Assembly (NCBI RefSeq): GCF_032842945.2
Contig: NZ_CP146606.1
Coordinates: 3,476,501 to 3,540,500, forward strand
Reading direction: 5' to 3'
Length of the DNA stretch: 64,000 nt
DNA from: Roseovarius sp. W115
GTDB lineage: Bacteria > Pseudomonadota > Alphaproteobacteria > Rhodobacterales > Rhodobacteraceae
The translations under genes were made by a program, and so were the position numbers. Below are positions 1-8,860 of the stretch, piece after piece; within the stretch, counting starts at the first letter, position 1, and every line of letters starts with the position of its first letter. Under the pieces are notes generated by a model. The model searched no databases. It was not told the origin of the DNA and saw nothing but the letters and a program-made list of their open reading frames with translations.

Positions 1-655
1 GGTAGTCGAGCCCCAGCATTCCGAGACCCAATTGCAGAGCCGGTTTTGCCATATGAGGGAAGTTCAGAAGGTGATCGGCGCGGAATTCAGGTCCCCAGTC
101 GATCAGCACATATGCGTCACCCAACGGGTCCATCTGCGCGTCCGGATTGCTGCTGACCAGAACAAAGTCATCTTCGAAGAGCTGGATGGCATTGAGCTCG
201 GCGGTGTTCAGCGGACGATAGGTTACTGCAATATCCAAACTGCCGTCCGCGATCTGCCGGGACAGTGTTTCGGAACGTTCCGAAACAGCGCTGATTGAGA
301 CGTTGGGAAACGCATTCCGAAGGATCGGGAGCGCATCAATCAGAAGCTTGTGCCACAAGCTTGGCACGGCACCGATTTCGAGCGACATGTCATAAACGTC
401 GGGCAGTGACGCATCGAGCCGGGCCTGCGACCAGGTGCGCACCAATGCCTGGGCGTGGCGGTGAAACCGGTGGCCTGCGGGCGTCAAGGTCGCCCCGCTT
501 TTCCCGCGTTCGAAGACGGGCCGTCCGAGTTGATCCTCGAGCGAACGGATGCGCATGCTGACCGTTGATTGCGTCACATGCACTTTTTCAGCGGCGTCAA
601 AGAAGCTGCCGGTTTCGACCACCGCGAGGAATGTGCGTGCAAGTTCAATGTCCAT
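1..655 (-). CDS. LysR-family transcriptional regulator, C-terminus cut by window edge
   Basis: Reading the minus strand from the ATG at 655 gives an open frame of about 218 residues that runs off the start of the window. It begins MDIELARTFLAVVETGSFF and contains the LysR winged-helix pattern (DAAEKVHVTQSTVSMRIRSL, about residues 20-40), followed by the start of the periplasmic-binding-protein-like effector domain (QIADGSLDIAVTYRP). LysR regulators bind DNA as tetramers and respond to a small ligand. No target is evident: the next gene on the opposite strand starts about 250 bases away. An inverted repeat at 705-721 could be its operator. The family call is firm; the ligand is unknown and the C-terminal half of the effector domain is missing here. 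Confidence 0.9.
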   Translation of the reverse strand, partial: MDIELARTFLAVVETGSFFDAAEKVHVTQSTVSMRIRSLEDQLGRPVFERGKSGATLTPAGHRFHRHAQALVRTWSQARLDASLPDVYDMSLEIGAVPSLWHKLLIDALPILRNAFPNVSISAVSERSETLSRQIADGSLDIAVTYRPLNTAELNAIQLFEDDFVLVSSNPDAQMDPLGDAYVLIDWGPEFRADHLLNFPHMAKPALQLGLGMLGLDY

Positions 656-704
656 GCATTATCTATTTGGAATTCCGATATCAGCGTCAATATAAATTCG
701 TTTT

Positions 705-721
705 TCAATCTGTTCGATTGA
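705..721. promoter_or_regulatory. Inverted repeat upstream of lysR, possible operator
   Basis: TCAATC-N5-GATTGA is a perfect 6-base inverted repeat about 50 bases upstream of the LysR start, and it contains an ATC-GAT core of the T-N11-A type bound by LysR proteins. It is the only clear symmetrical element I found in the 656-908 intergenic region. Its role is inferred from position only. Confidence 0.35.
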
Positions 722-908
722 CCCCATATTGGCTCTGTAGCGGTCAGGAGCCGTCACATGTTCGGAACACGATCCATGATTTTGTGACGACTGTCGCACC
801 CGATCCCTCGTGACGTCATCGCCTTTCAGGGCCGCGCCCCAAAGCCGCTACATCAGGAATGCAACTTTAACCGGGGATCTTATGGATGCCCCAGCTATGG
901 AGAAAAAC

Positions 909-1157
909 ATGAGCCGCGTATCAACTGGTGCACTGCTCGCAATGCTGACGGCGACATCGGCCTTCGCACTGTCGGCCGAGATCGACACCGATGGTGATGG
1001 CATGGCGTCTCTCACCGAAATCCAGGCGTTCTATCCTGAAGTAACCGAAGAACTCTTCGGAGAGATGGACACGGATGGCGATGGGTACGTCAATGACGAA
1101 GAATTCCTGGTGGCTGTCGGAGCCGAACTCATCCCCGACCCGGAAGCTGACTTGTAA
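909..1157 (+). CDS. Small secreted EF-hand calcium-binding protein
   Basis: The 82-residue product has a signal peptide (MSRVSTGALLAMLTATSAFA, then LSAE) and two canonical EF-hand loops, DTDGDGMASLTE and DTDGDGYVNDEE, each with acidic residues at loop positions 1, 3, 5 and 12. It therefore probably binds calcium in the periplasm or outside the cell. I chose the ATG at 909 because GGAG lies 6 bases upstream and the signal peptide starts there; ATGs at 882 and 897 are in frame but would bury the signal sequence. A membrane protein follows after 26 bases. The binding partner and function are unknown. Confidence 0.8.
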   Translation: MSRVSTGALLAMLTATSAFALSAEIDTDGDGMASLTEIQAFYPEVTEELFGEMDTDGDGYVNDEEFLVAVGAELIPDPEADL

Positions 1158-1183
1158 CCAGGAGGTTGCGGAGTGATCCACAC

Positions 1184-1546
1184 ATGTCTCAAGGCACACG
1201 AATCCACGGACAGCTTCTGAGTGCCGCAGGCCTCTGGCTGCTCCTGTCCCCCTTCGTCCTGTTCAGCCAAACCAGCCTGTCCACTGGAGTTTCGGACAAG
1301 GCAATCCTTGTCTCGATGTCCATGGGTTTCCTGGTGTTGGTGATCGCAGGATTGAATACGCGATATCATCGCTGGGTGTGTGGCGCTTTGGGCATTGCAT
1401 TGGGTGTCGCAACACTGGGAGGCCCGTGGGTGTTGGGCTACGCCGACCAGTTCATGGTCACGCTGAGTTCCAGCATCACCGGGGTTGCGATCATCTCAAT
1501 CGCGGTTGCCGAGTGTTTTGGTAGCAATCAACAAGGTCACTCCTAG
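1184..1546 (+). CDS. SPW-repeat family membrane protein
   Basis: The product is 120 residues with about four hydrophobic segments. Two copies of an SPW-like motif are visible: GLWLLLSPFVLF near the N-terminus and LGGPWVLGYADQF near residue 90. This matches the small SPW-repeat membrane proteins, whose biochemical role is not established. I chose the ATG at 1184 (GGAG about 11 bases upstream) over the TTG at 1166, which sits directly on the GGAGG. It is 26 bases from the EF-hand gene and probably co-transcribed with it. Confidence 0.65.
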   Translation: MSQGTRIHGQLLSAAGLWLLLSPFVLFSQTSLSTGVSDKAILVSMSMGFLVLVIAGLNTRYHRWVCGALGIALGVATLGGPWVLGYADQFMVTLSSSITGVAIISIAVAECFGSNQQGHS

Positions 1547-1641
1547 ACGGAAGCAGGGCGGGAAACCGCCCTGCATTCCTTGCGCAACTGATACCAACTG
1601 GGCGAGACTCAAAACCGATATTGCAAGGAACGCGCCCAAAA

Positions 1642-2988
1642 ATGGAATTCGTTGGCGGACACGAAACAAACCTGGAAGACATCGCTGCAGTTTGTCTGAT
1701 CGCCGCGATTGCTGGACTGATACTCGTACGAATTGGTCAACCACCAATGGTTGGCTACATCTTGGCTGGTCTGATTTTTGGTCCAACTGGATTAGGGTTC
1801 ATTCAAAGCTCAGACGGGATTGCTCTGCTTGCCGAGCTTGGTGTGCTGCTCCTTCTTTTCCTGATCGGCCTTGAGCTTTCGATCCGAGCATTCGTCTTGG
1901 TCCTTCGACCGGCCTTGGTGGTGCTTGCCGGCCAACTTGCGTTTTCTCTTGGTCTGACGGCCGTCTTCGGCGCGATATTGGGCTGGAGTATCGAGCAGGT
2001 TCTTCTTTTGGGTTTCATCGTTGCAGTTTCGTCCACCGCGGTTGCTATCAAGATCCTGGAAGAAATCGACGAGCTAAGAACGGAGATCGGACGCATCACC
2101 GTCGGTGTCATGATCGCCCAGGACATAGCGCTTGTCCCAATGCTTGTTCTGGTCGAAGCGCTCGGCGAAGAGACCATCCCTGCAAGAGAGATCGTATTGC
2201 TGATCACCCTGGCGATGGCCTTGCTGGCGGGCCTGATCTGGTATTTGAGCCGTCCAGGCAAGTTTAGGGTTCCCTGGTCCGATCGCTTAACCGGACGTCC
2301 GGAACTCATCATTCTGGCAGCACTTGCTGTGTGTCTGACAGCAGCCACAGCGAGCGGTTTATTTGGACTTTCGCCGGTCTACGGGGCATTTCTTGCCGGA
2401 TTAATTCTGGCAAACTCGACATTGCGCGCCGAAATCATCGAAGTAACCCATCCTGTACAAGCGATCTTGGTGTTTGTGTTTTTCTTGTCGGTGGGACTTC
2501 TGATTGACTTGGAATTCATCGTTGCCAACTGGGAGATCGTCGTCAGTTTTGCGGCCGTGGTGGTCGTCCTCAAATCGTTCTTCAATGTAGGCCTGATCAA
2601 GCTATCGGGTTTTAGTTGGGAGACCGCCCTCCCTGCAGGTCTAGCCATGGCCCAGATAGGTGAGTTCTCATTCATTCTTGCCGCGGTGGGCGTCAAGAAC
2701 GGTGTTTTGGACGATCAGACCTATAAACTGGCCCTTTCCATCATAGCCGTCACCTTTGTCATTTCGCCAATCTGGATGAATGCGGTTCGTCGGTTCGACG
2801 CAGTAACCAGCAAGCATCTCACAAGCTTGAGAGATTGGCTTGCAGAAAGCTATTCGCCGGAGTTGAAAGAGTTGGGCAAGGGTCGCGAAGCAGTTGCCCG
2901 TTCTTTGGAAGGGTTACGTGACAGCGTCGCCGGCAAGGTCGATCCATCGACCGAAGAAGATGTCAAATCGGACAAATCCGAGAGTTAG
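1642..2988 (+). CDS. KefB-type monovalent cation:proton antiporter (CPA2 family)
   Basis: The 448-residue product is a Na+/H+ exchanger-domain protein of the CPA2 family, with about 12-13 hydrophobic segments over residues 10-385. Recognisable family stretches are VGYILAGLIFGPTGLG, LLLFLIGLELS, ISSTAVAIKILEE-like (VSSTAVAIKIL) and MAQIGEFSFILA. It should exchange a monovalent cation for protons across the inner membrane. The C-terminal tail (about 60 residues) is short and charged and has no RCK/TrkA-N nucleotide-binding domain, so the KefB/KefC-type glutathione gating is not expected from sequence. A TTG at 1621 is in frame, but ATG 1642 gives the normal N-terminus; AAGGA lies 12 bases upstream. 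Confidence 0.85.
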   Translation: MEFVGGHETNLEDIAAVCLIAAIAGLILVRIGQPPMVGYILAGLIFGPTGLGFIQSSDGIALLAELGVLLLLFLIGLELSIRAFVLVLRPALVVLAGQLAFSLGLTAVFGAILGWSIEQVLLLGFIVAVSSTAVAIKILEEIDELRTEIGRITVGVMIAQDIALVPMLVLVEALGEETIPAREIVLLITLAMALLAGLIWYLSRPGKFRVPWSDRLTGRPELIILAALAVCLTAATASGLFGLSPVYGAFLAGLILANSTLRAEIIEVTHPVQAILVFVFFLSVGLLIDLEFIVANWEIVVSFAAVVVVLKSFFNVGLIKLSGFSWETALPAGLAMAQIGEFSFILAAVGVKNGVLDDQTYKLALSIIAVTFVISPIWMNAVRRFDAVTSKHLTSLRDWLAESYSPELKELGKGREAVARSLEGLRDSVAGKVDPSTEEDVKSDKSES

Positions 2989-3122
2989 CGTTTATAATCA
3001 AAGGGGTCGCGCCTCGATCGCTCATCCGGCCTGCCTTGGCACTCAACACGATGCTTCCGCATTGCGACTGTCTTGATGTCGTGGCTCAAAGCACAAAAAG
3101 GCGAACTACTCGGAGGCGCGAG

Positions 3123-3755
3123 TCACCGAAAGAGCTCAAGAAACGCAAAAGCGCCAACCGACAGGATACCGATCACGAGCCCGCATGAGATCAGCGCCAG
3201 CACAAGACCGGCACTGAACCAGTATCCGTCGCGCTCGCTAAGACCAAGTGCCAGCATGACAATCGAAAGCGCGGGAAGCCCATTGGCAAAAGGGATGGGC
3301 AGAAACAAAAAGACCGCGAGGATCAACGTTGCGCCACCGATGACGCGCTCTGCCGCAAGGTACGATTTCGGCCACCAACGTGGTTTGGCCATACGCTCGA
3401 TCCGTTCGACATAAGGCAAGGAAACGGTGACGATCCGGCGGAATACGGATGGCTCGATCGACCGTTCGGCAACGAGGCGCGGCAGCCAGACCTCACATCT
3501 GCCAAGCAGGAGCTGCATGCCCAGAAGCATCAATGGGAGAGCCGTGAAAACCGAGGAGCCCGGAATGAACAAGAACACATTCGGTGCGGCAAAGATGACC
3601 ATCAAGGGCGCGAAACTCCGGTCACGCAACGCCCTGACGATGTCTCCGACAGAAACACGCCCGCCTTCACCGGTCACAAGGTCTCTCAGAACCTCCGACA
3701 GCCGACGCCCAGGTTGGCGCGCCAGAAGCGTCTTGGCGATTTCAACTTTTGTCAT
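3123..3755 (-). CDS. exoD: ExoD family exopolysaccharide synthesis protein
   Basis: The 210-residue product begins with a soluble segment (LSEVLRDLVTGEGGRVSVGDIV), followed by hydrophobic segments with the ExoD signature region APNVFLFIPGSSVFTALPL and LPIPFANGLPALSIVMLALG. ExoD proteins are inner-membrane proteins first linked to exopolysaccharide production and alkali tolerance in Sinorhizobium; the molecular activity is not defined. It converges on the antiporter gene. No polysaccharide synthesis genes are adjacent, so it is a stand-alone copy. Confidence 0.85.
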   Translation of the reverse strand: MTKVEIAKTLLARQPGRRLSEVLRDLVTGEGGRVSVGDIVRALRDRSFAPLMVIFAAPNVFLFIPGSSVFTALPLMLLGMQLLLGRCEVWLPRLVAERSIEPSVFRRIVTVSLPYVERIERMAKPRWWPKSYLAAERVIGGATLILAVFLFLPIPFANGLPALSIVMLALGLSERDGYWFSAGLVLALISCGLVIGILSVGAFAFLELFR

Positions 3756-3814
3756 CGGGCAAACAGATCGATGAGGGTCGGCAGCGCGCAGGCGCTACCG
3801 ACCCACGACAAGCG

Positions 3815-4102
3815 TTAGCTTCCGCCATCCGTCCCTTCAGGCAGAGCGACGGCAAGACGGTGAAGGGCGGTGATAGCGGTCAGGCCGTCCTCACCAGCGC
3901 TGTCGTACACCATGTGAACGCGATCCCCTCGAGCAAGATCGTCGGGTGTCTCGACGGAGGCAGGAAGTTCCCAAACCGTCATGTCGGTCATCACAATGAT
4001 CCGATCAACCCGGTCGAAGCTCAGAATGAGCCCCTCAGTTTCATCGGCGACAGCGGGTGTCGCCAACGCACCCGCAACAAGTATAGCAAGAATGGAACGC
4101 AT
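3815..4102 (-). CDS. Secreted DUF1344-type small protein
   Basis: The 95-residue product has a signal peptide (MRSILAILVAGALATPAVA, then DETEG) and a mature part in the DUF1344 pattern: a short beta-rich domain with GLILSFDRVDRIIVMTD, a WELP turn, and LARGDRVHMVYD. Such proteins are periplasmic and of unknown function. The frame stays open for another 99 codons upstream, but that extension has no recognisable domain and the signal peptide fixes the start at 4102. There is no strong ribosome binding site (GGGA about 10 bases upstream). It is transcribed in the same direction as exoD. Confidence 0.6.
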   Translation of the reverse strand: MRSILAILVAGALATPAVADETEGLILSFDRVDRIIVMTDMTVWELPASVETPDDLARGDRVHMVYDSAGEDGLTAITALHRLAVALPEGTDGGS

Positions 4103-4447
4103 GTTTCGATTCCCAACAAGGAGGAAGCCCTGGGCGCGCGATTTCGCGCTTGCGGCAGCCGGACGGAGCCTCGCGCCCGACACTGCAGATATGGGAGTTC
4201 GCAAAGCCTGCGCAAGAGACTCTTCTAGACCAATATCGATGTGTGTTCCGCGATGAGCATTCTCGGCAATCTCGTGCGCATACGGCGAAAAGTCGAAAGC
4301 ATCGGGCCCGAAAAACCTGAAGTTTGGATTGGAGCAGGTCTTGCCCCGCGGCCCAAAAGTTGCATGCAGAATAGAATGACTTACGCGCCGCGGAGTCAAA
4401 GGCCTAGCACGGAGAAGCGATCAGCATGAGCCGTCGGCCAGATCAAA
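4103..4447. other. Gene-poor stretch between recombinase and DUF1344 gene
   Basis: These 345 bases hold no gene I can support. The minus-strand frame of the DUF1344 gene stays open through most of it but resembles nothing known. I find no tRNA, which could have served as an attachment site, and no direct repeat flanking the neighbouring recombinase. Confidence 0.5.
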
Positions 4448-5080
4448 TCACATGTCGACACCTTCGGCGATGCTCAGCGCATCCTCCAACTCGACACCAA
4501 GGTAGCGTACAGTACTGTCAACCTTCGTGTGCCCGAGCAGAAGTTGAACGGCCCTGAGATTCCCCGTCTTTCGATAGATCTCCGCAGCTTTGGTCCGTCG
4601 GAGGGAATGGGTACCATATCCACTTGGCTCCAGGCCGGTCGCCACCACCCAATCGCGAACCAGCCGACCATACTGGCGCGTGGAAATGTGTGGCCGTTCG
4701 TGGAAACGACTGGGAAACATGAAATGGCTTCCGATCATCTCGGGCGACTTGATCCAAGCGGCGACGCTATCGCGCGTATTTTCAACCAGCTCAAACTGGA
4801 CAGGCCGTTTGGTTTTGCTCTGAACCACCGAAACACGTTCGCGAACACGATCATCTTTCATCAGATCGATCACGGCGAGTTTGACCAGATCACACCCGCG
4901 CAGCTTGCTGTCGATGGCGACGTTGAACAGTGCAAGATCGCGGAGATTGCCCGCAAGTTCAAGGCGTGCACGGATCGCCCAGACTTGTTTGGGCAGTAGC
5001 GGTCTTTTTTGTCCGATAATCCGCCCTTTGTTCCAAACTCTGTGTTTCGGGGTTACTGCTGGAAGTTGGACTCTTGGCAT
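4448..5080 (-). CDS. Lone small tyrosine recombinase/integrase
   Basis: The 210-residue product starts MPRVQLPAV; the ATG at 5080 has GGAGGG 6 bases upstream. The tyrosine recombinase catalytic set is visible: Arg in IDSKLRGCDLV, Lys in QSKTKRP, His-x-x-Arg in THSLRR, His in LLLGHTKVDS and the nucleophile Tyr in TVRYLGVE. It is shorter than phage integrases because it lacks the N-terminal arm-binding and full core-binding domains, as in a widespread alphaproteobacterial family of stand-alone integrases. No excisionase, phage or conjugation genes are adjacent, so it is an orphan. It marks the border between the accessory segment and the conserved trp block. Confidence 0.85.
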   Translation of the reverse strand: MPRVQLPAVTPKHRVWNKGRIIGQKRPLLPKQVWAIRARLELAGNLRDLALFNVAIDSKLRGCDLVKLAVIDLMKDDRVRERVSVVQSKTKRPVQFELVENTRDSVAAWIKSPEMIGSHFMFPSRFHERPHISTRQYGRLVRDWVVATGLEPSGYGTHSLRRTKAAEIYRKTGNLRAVQLLLGHTKVDSTVRYLGVELEDALSIAEGVDM

Positions 5081-5413
5081 AGTGTGCCCTCCGATCCTCC
5101 CTCCGCGCCCAGACGTCAGCACCGCGCTGGCTCTGAGGAGTTTACCCGAATATTTGCGAATGTCTTCCGCCGGCCAACCTACGCGGTGGCACCGGTCTGC
5201 GGCGATAAGGTGGATTTCTGTCTGACTGTCCGCCATTGTTTGAATGGCTGGTTTGGTGAATTGGTAGCGACGCAGCGCCGGGGGCTTTGTTAATGCGAAA
5301 CAATGCTGCGTCAGCAATAGCCGCATCTGCACAGGTCCGGTTTGTCCGCAAACCGGACATCCATACACTCGTCTTCTAAATCGCAACATGGTCAACAGAG
5401 AGACCCTTCGCCT
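5081..5413. other. Non-coding stretch upstream of recombinase
   Basis: These 333 bases separate the recombinase from the deacetylase gene. The recombinase frame stays open here, but the strong ribosome binding site at the 5080 start argues against an extension. The only structure I see is the hairpin at 5335-5358. Confidence 0.5.
5335..5358. repeat. Perfect 10-bp hairpin palindrome
   Basis: GTCCGGTTTG, a 4-base loop (tccg), then CAAACCGGAC form a perfect inverted repeat. There is no T-run on either side, so it is not a standard terminator. It lies between the recombinase and the deacetylase gene and could be a recombination site, a protein-binding site or a relic of a repeat family. Confidence 0.6.
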
Positions 5414-7135
5414 CTACTGCTGCGACGCTTTCAGCACCGCCGACACTGGAGCCAAGGCCACCGAGGACGCGCGGTCCTGCAGGCCCCATAAGAGCAGTGC
5501 GCTGATCGTATCAGGGCGCAGGCGGCCTACCATGATCACACCGCCCTCTTCCTGACCTGCCCGGAACGCGGCCTGATCAAGGAAGCGGCGGATGACTGTG
5601 GCGCCCTGCCCATTGCCATCAAAGTCGCGGAAAACCGTGGCCGAGGGCACACCTTCGCGCGCGGCGAGTTTTTGAGCCGTGTTCAGACCATTGGGCCACA
5701 TCACCAGGCCATGTCCCGAAGCGAGCAGGATGGGTGCCAGTTGCGCGGCGGCCTCACGGTTGGACTGCAACCCTGTGTCCAGCCCTTCCATAATGCCCAC
5801 AGCCTCTGGAACGGCCTCAAGGTAGACCCCCATGGCCACTTCAACATCCTGGGCTGCGGCATTTTCCGGCAGGTTCGTCATGGCCAGAACTTCCTGTCCC
5901 GCATCGCGGTATTTCTGCGCAATCTCCTTAGCGTTTGGAGAGGTCACATTCACTGCAAAGCTGATCGGATAGGGGAAATCAGTGAAGGCTTCGGGTCCGA
6001 CGAGGCTATTGCCATCATCCATCAGGACAATGGCCATCAAGGGCTTGTCGCCCTCATTTTCGAACTCAACGGCAAACCGATCAATTGGTCTGAGATCCTC
6101 TGCTCCAGCCTCTGGCACCGTTTCATCTTCGGACGGCTCCAAGGCCGCCTCTTCGGTTTCAACCGGATCGCCGACGCGCGGCAAACGGTCCGTGGTGACA
6201 CCATCAGCGATGTTGCCAATCACGCTTGAGGACGCTTCTTCTGTGGCGGACTCGGCCTGAGCGAGGTCCAGAACCCGGTCGTCTTCTTGACCTACATCAG
6301 CCTGTGCCGTCTCGTCGCTGACCTCAGGCTGTGCTGGTTCAGGCGTGGGGGCTTGTTCGATTTCTTCGGTGATCTGCGCAAGGCCAGTGTCTTCAGTGGC
6401 AGTTGCAGGTTCAGGTCCTGTCGCTTCAGACGTTTCCGCGATGGGCTCCTGCTGTGTTTCAGCTCCCGTTGCGACCTCAGGTGCAGCCTCTTCGCTCTCT
6501 GTGGGTGTCTGAGGAACGTCTTCGACCGCAGCTTCTTCTGCGACCACGGCTTCTGGTGCTTGGTCCGACGTCTCAGTCTCAGTCTCAACAACTTGTAGTC
6601 CAGATTCCTCTTCCACTGGTTCAGGTGTCAAAGGCTGTGCAGGTTCGGTCGACACGCTGACTGTGTCGTCGCCTTGTGGCGCATCCGGTGCCCTGCTCTG
6701 TTCGATGGCGACAACAGGTTCATCGCCTCCCAGAGCCACACCACCTTCTTCGGTTGGCACTTCGGGGGTTTCCAGACTGCTGTCGATCTGGCCGATTTCT
6801 GGTGCGTTGGCTGATCCCAGGTCGGACTCGGACAGAGCGGCAAGACTACCCGGCTCTGGCGCATCTGCCTGCCCTACGGGTTCTTTGGGTGCGGATGGCT
6901 CAGGTTCCGGCAAAGACACCGCTTCGTCGCTTAACCCTTGATTGAATTCCGATCCAGCCGGCACCTCGACCTCAGCAGTCTGCGGTGCAGCGGCTGACTC
7001 CTCTGTCTGCTGTTCTGCATTTCGCGCCGCAGCGGTTCCGGTGTTGCCACCGCCAACAATGACGGATGCCACAGCCAAACAGACGCCCGATACGGCCGTC
7101 CCGGAGATGAGACCTCCCAATAATCCACGAAGCAC
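5414..7135 (-). CDS. Divergent polysaccharide deacetylase family protein with long acidic linker
   Basis: With the GTG at 7135 the product has 573 residues: an N-terminal membrane anchor (LRGLLGGLISGTAVSGVCL, then AVASVIVGG), a low-complexity Glu/Pro/Ala/Thr-rich region of roughly 270 residues, and a C-terminal divergent polysaccharide deacetylase (YibQ/DUF610-like) domain of about 220 residues with LMAIVLMDDG, YPISFAVNV and MWPNGLNTAQKLA. It is probably an anchored periplasmic cell-envelope protein; enzymatic activity in this divergent family is not established. GAGG lies about 10 bases before the GTG. A longer in-frame start at 7240 exists but would place charged residues before the anchor. 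It is divergent from trpG, a common arrangement in this group. Confidence 0.75.
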   Translation of the reverse strand: MLRGLLGGLISGTAVSGVCLAVASVIVGGGNTGTAAARNAEQQTEESAAAPQTAEVEVPAGSEFNQGLSDEAVSLPEPEPSAPKEPVGQADAPEPGSLAALSESDLGSANAPEIGQIDSSLETPEVPTEEGGVALGGDEPVVAIEQSRAPDAPQGDDTVSVSTEPAQPLTPEPVEEESGLQVVETETETSDQAPEAVVAEEAAVEDVPQTPTESEEAAPEVATGAETQQEPIAETSEATGPEPATATEDTGLAQITEEIEQAPTPEPAQPEVSDETAQADVGQEDDRVLDLAQAESATEEASSSVIGNIADGVTTDRLPRVGDPVETEEAALEPSEDETVPEAGAEDLRPIDRFAVEFENEGDKPLMAIVLMDDGNSLVGPEAFTDFPYPISFAVNVTSPNAKEIAQKYRDAGQEVLAMTNLPENAAAQDVEVAMGVYLEAVPEAVGIMEGLDTGLQSNREAAAQLAPILLASGHGLVMWPNGLNTAQKLAAREGVPSATVFRDFDGNGQGATVIRRFLDQAAFRAGQEEGGVIMVGRLRPDTISALLLWGLQDRASSVALAPVSAVLKASQQ

Positions 7136-7259
7136 TGCTATTGCCCTCGAATTTGCTTTTTCTGTATCTTGCGCCTCTTGACGCTCTCGCGCAAGCCTGA
7201 ACAAGTATACCGCGACTGATACCCGGGCCTCCAGCCCCAATCCGAATTGGCCAAAACCG

Positions 7260-7841
7260 ATGCTTCTGCTGATCGATAACTATGACAGTTTTACCTATAA
7301 CCTCGTGCATTACGTGGGCGAGTTGGGCGCCAACGTGGTGGTCCGGCGCAATGATGCCATTGATGTGCAAGAGGCTATGGCGCTGAAACCAGAAGGGATT
7401 CTGCTCTCACCCGGCCCTTGTGATCCGGATCGCGCCGGAATTTGCCTTGCACTCACGCAGGCGGCGGCGGAAACCCGCACACCGCTTTTGGGTGTATGCC
7501 TCGGGCATCAAACCATCGGTCAGGTCTTTGGCGGCAAGGTCGTGCGTCACGCTGAGATCGTGCATGGCAAGATGGGTCAAATGCGCCATAAAGGCACCGG
7601 TGTCTTTGCCGGGTTGCCTTCGCCATTTGAGGCCACACGCTATCACTCGCTTGTGGTTGAGCGCGACAGTTGCCCAGATTGCCTGGAAATCAATGCCGAG
7701 CTTGAGGATGGCACAATCATGGGGGTGCGGCACAAGCAGTTGCCTATTCATGGCGTGCAATTTCATCCGGAATCTATTGCCTCGGAACATGGCCATGCGC
7801 TTTTGAAGAACTTTCTTGAGACCATGCAGGTGCCCGCATGA
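7260..7841 (+). CDS. trpG: Anthranilate synthase component II (glutamine amidotransferase)
   Basis: The 193-residue product is a class I glutamine amidotransferase: nucleophile Cys80 in [11 protein letters not shown], the oxyanion region [10 protein letters not shown] and the C-terminal His-Glu pair in VQFHPESI. It supplies ammonia from glutamine to TrpE for anthranilate synthesis. It may also serve PabB in folate synthesis, since one subunit often does both. trpE is not in the window. It opens a tightly packed run: its stop overlaps trpD by four bases (ATGA). There is no clear ribosome binding site before the ATG at 7260. Confidence 0.93.
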   Translation: MLLLIDNYDSFTYNLVHYVGELGANVVVRRNDAIDVQEAMALKPEGILLSPGPCDPDRAGICLALTQAAAETRTPLLGVCLGHQTIGQVFGGKVVRHAEIVHGKMGQMRHKGTGVFAGLPSPFEATRYHSLVVERDSCPDCLEINAELEDGTIMGVRHKQLPIHGVQFHPESIASEHGHALLKNFLETMQVPA

Positions 7842-8860
7842 GCGACACGCTGAAACCTCTGATTGGCGCAGCGGTGGACCGAGCGCTCACCCGCGACGAA
7901 GCGGAAGCGGCGTTCAGCGTCCTCTTTGAAGGTGAGGCCACACCGGCGCAGATGGGCGGCTTTCTGATGGCGCTGCGCACGCGGGGCGAAACGGTAGATG
8001 AATACGCTGCCGCCGCGGCTGTGATGCGTGCGAAGTGTAACAAGGTGACAGCGCCCAAGGGGGCGATGGACATTGTCGGCACCGGGGGCGACGGTAAGGG
8101 AACTCTGAACATTTCGACGGCAACTGCCTTTGTGGTGGCGGGCGCTGGTGTGCCCGTGGCCAAGCATGGCAACCGCAATCTGAGTTCAAAATCAGGCGCA
8201 GCCGATGCGCTGACCCAGATGGGTATCAACGTGATGGTCGGCGCAGATGTGGTTGAAAAGGCTTTGGAAAGTGCCGGTATCGCTTTCATGATGGCCCCGA
8301 TGCATCACCCGGCCATGGCGCATGTCGGCCCGGTGCGCGCAGAGCTTGGCACGCGCACGATTTTCAACATTCTGGGCCCCTTGACCAACCCCGCGGGTGC
8401 TAAACGCCAACTCACGGGCGCGTTTAGCCGTGATTTGATCCGGCCCATGGCCGAAACTCTGGGACAACTTGGATCAGAACGTGCCTGGCTGGTGCATGGC
8501 GGCGATGGCACAGACGAGCTCAGCATTGCAGGCTCAAGCTGGGTGGCCGCTTTGAACGAAGATGGCGGCGTTGAGGATCTAGAGGTGCATCCCGAGGATT
8601 TTGGCCTGCCGGTGCATCCGTTTGAAGCCATTCTTGGCGGCACGCCGGAAGAAAACGGCGCGGCGTTCCGCGCACTTCTCAACGGAGCAAAAGGCGCGTA
8701 TCGTGATGCCGTACTGCTGAATGCAGCTGCTGCCCTGACCATTGCAGGTAAAGCCAGCGACCTGAAATCCGGCGTTGATCTGGCCCGCGAAAGCATTGAC
8801 AGCAGCGCGGCCAAGGCGCGGGTTGAGACGCTGGCCCAAATCACATCGGAGGCCGCATGA
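7838..8860 (+). CDS. trpD: Anthranilate phosphoribosyltransferase
   Basis: The 340-residue product is of normal family length. It shows the PRPP-binding [14 protein letters not shown] loop near residue 80, [17 protein letters not shown], and [12 protein letters not shown]. It transfers phosphoribose to anthranilate, the second tryptophan-specific step. It overlaps trpG and trpC by ATGA junctions, consistent with translational coupling. Confidence 0.95.
   Translation: MSDTLKPLIGAAVDRALTRDEAEAAFSVLFEGEATPAQMGGFLMALRTRGETVDEYAAAAAVMRAKCNKVTAPKGAMDIVGTGGDGKGTLNISTATAFVVAGAGVPVAKHGNRNLSSKSGAADALTQMGINVMVGADVVEKALESAGIAFMMAPMHHPAMAHVGPVRAELGTRTIFNILGPLTNPAGAKRQLTGAFSRDLIRPMAETLGQLGSERAWLVHGGDGTDELSIAGSSWVAALNEDGGVEDLEVHPEDFGLPVHPFEAILGGTPEENGAAFRALLNGAKGAYRDAVLLNAAAALTIAGKASDLKSGVDLARESIDSSAAKARVETLAQITSEAA

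Noticed and set aside
4103..4399. Longer version of the DUF1344 gene starting at 4399
   Set aside because: The extra 99 residues have no domain and would precede an internal signal peptide.
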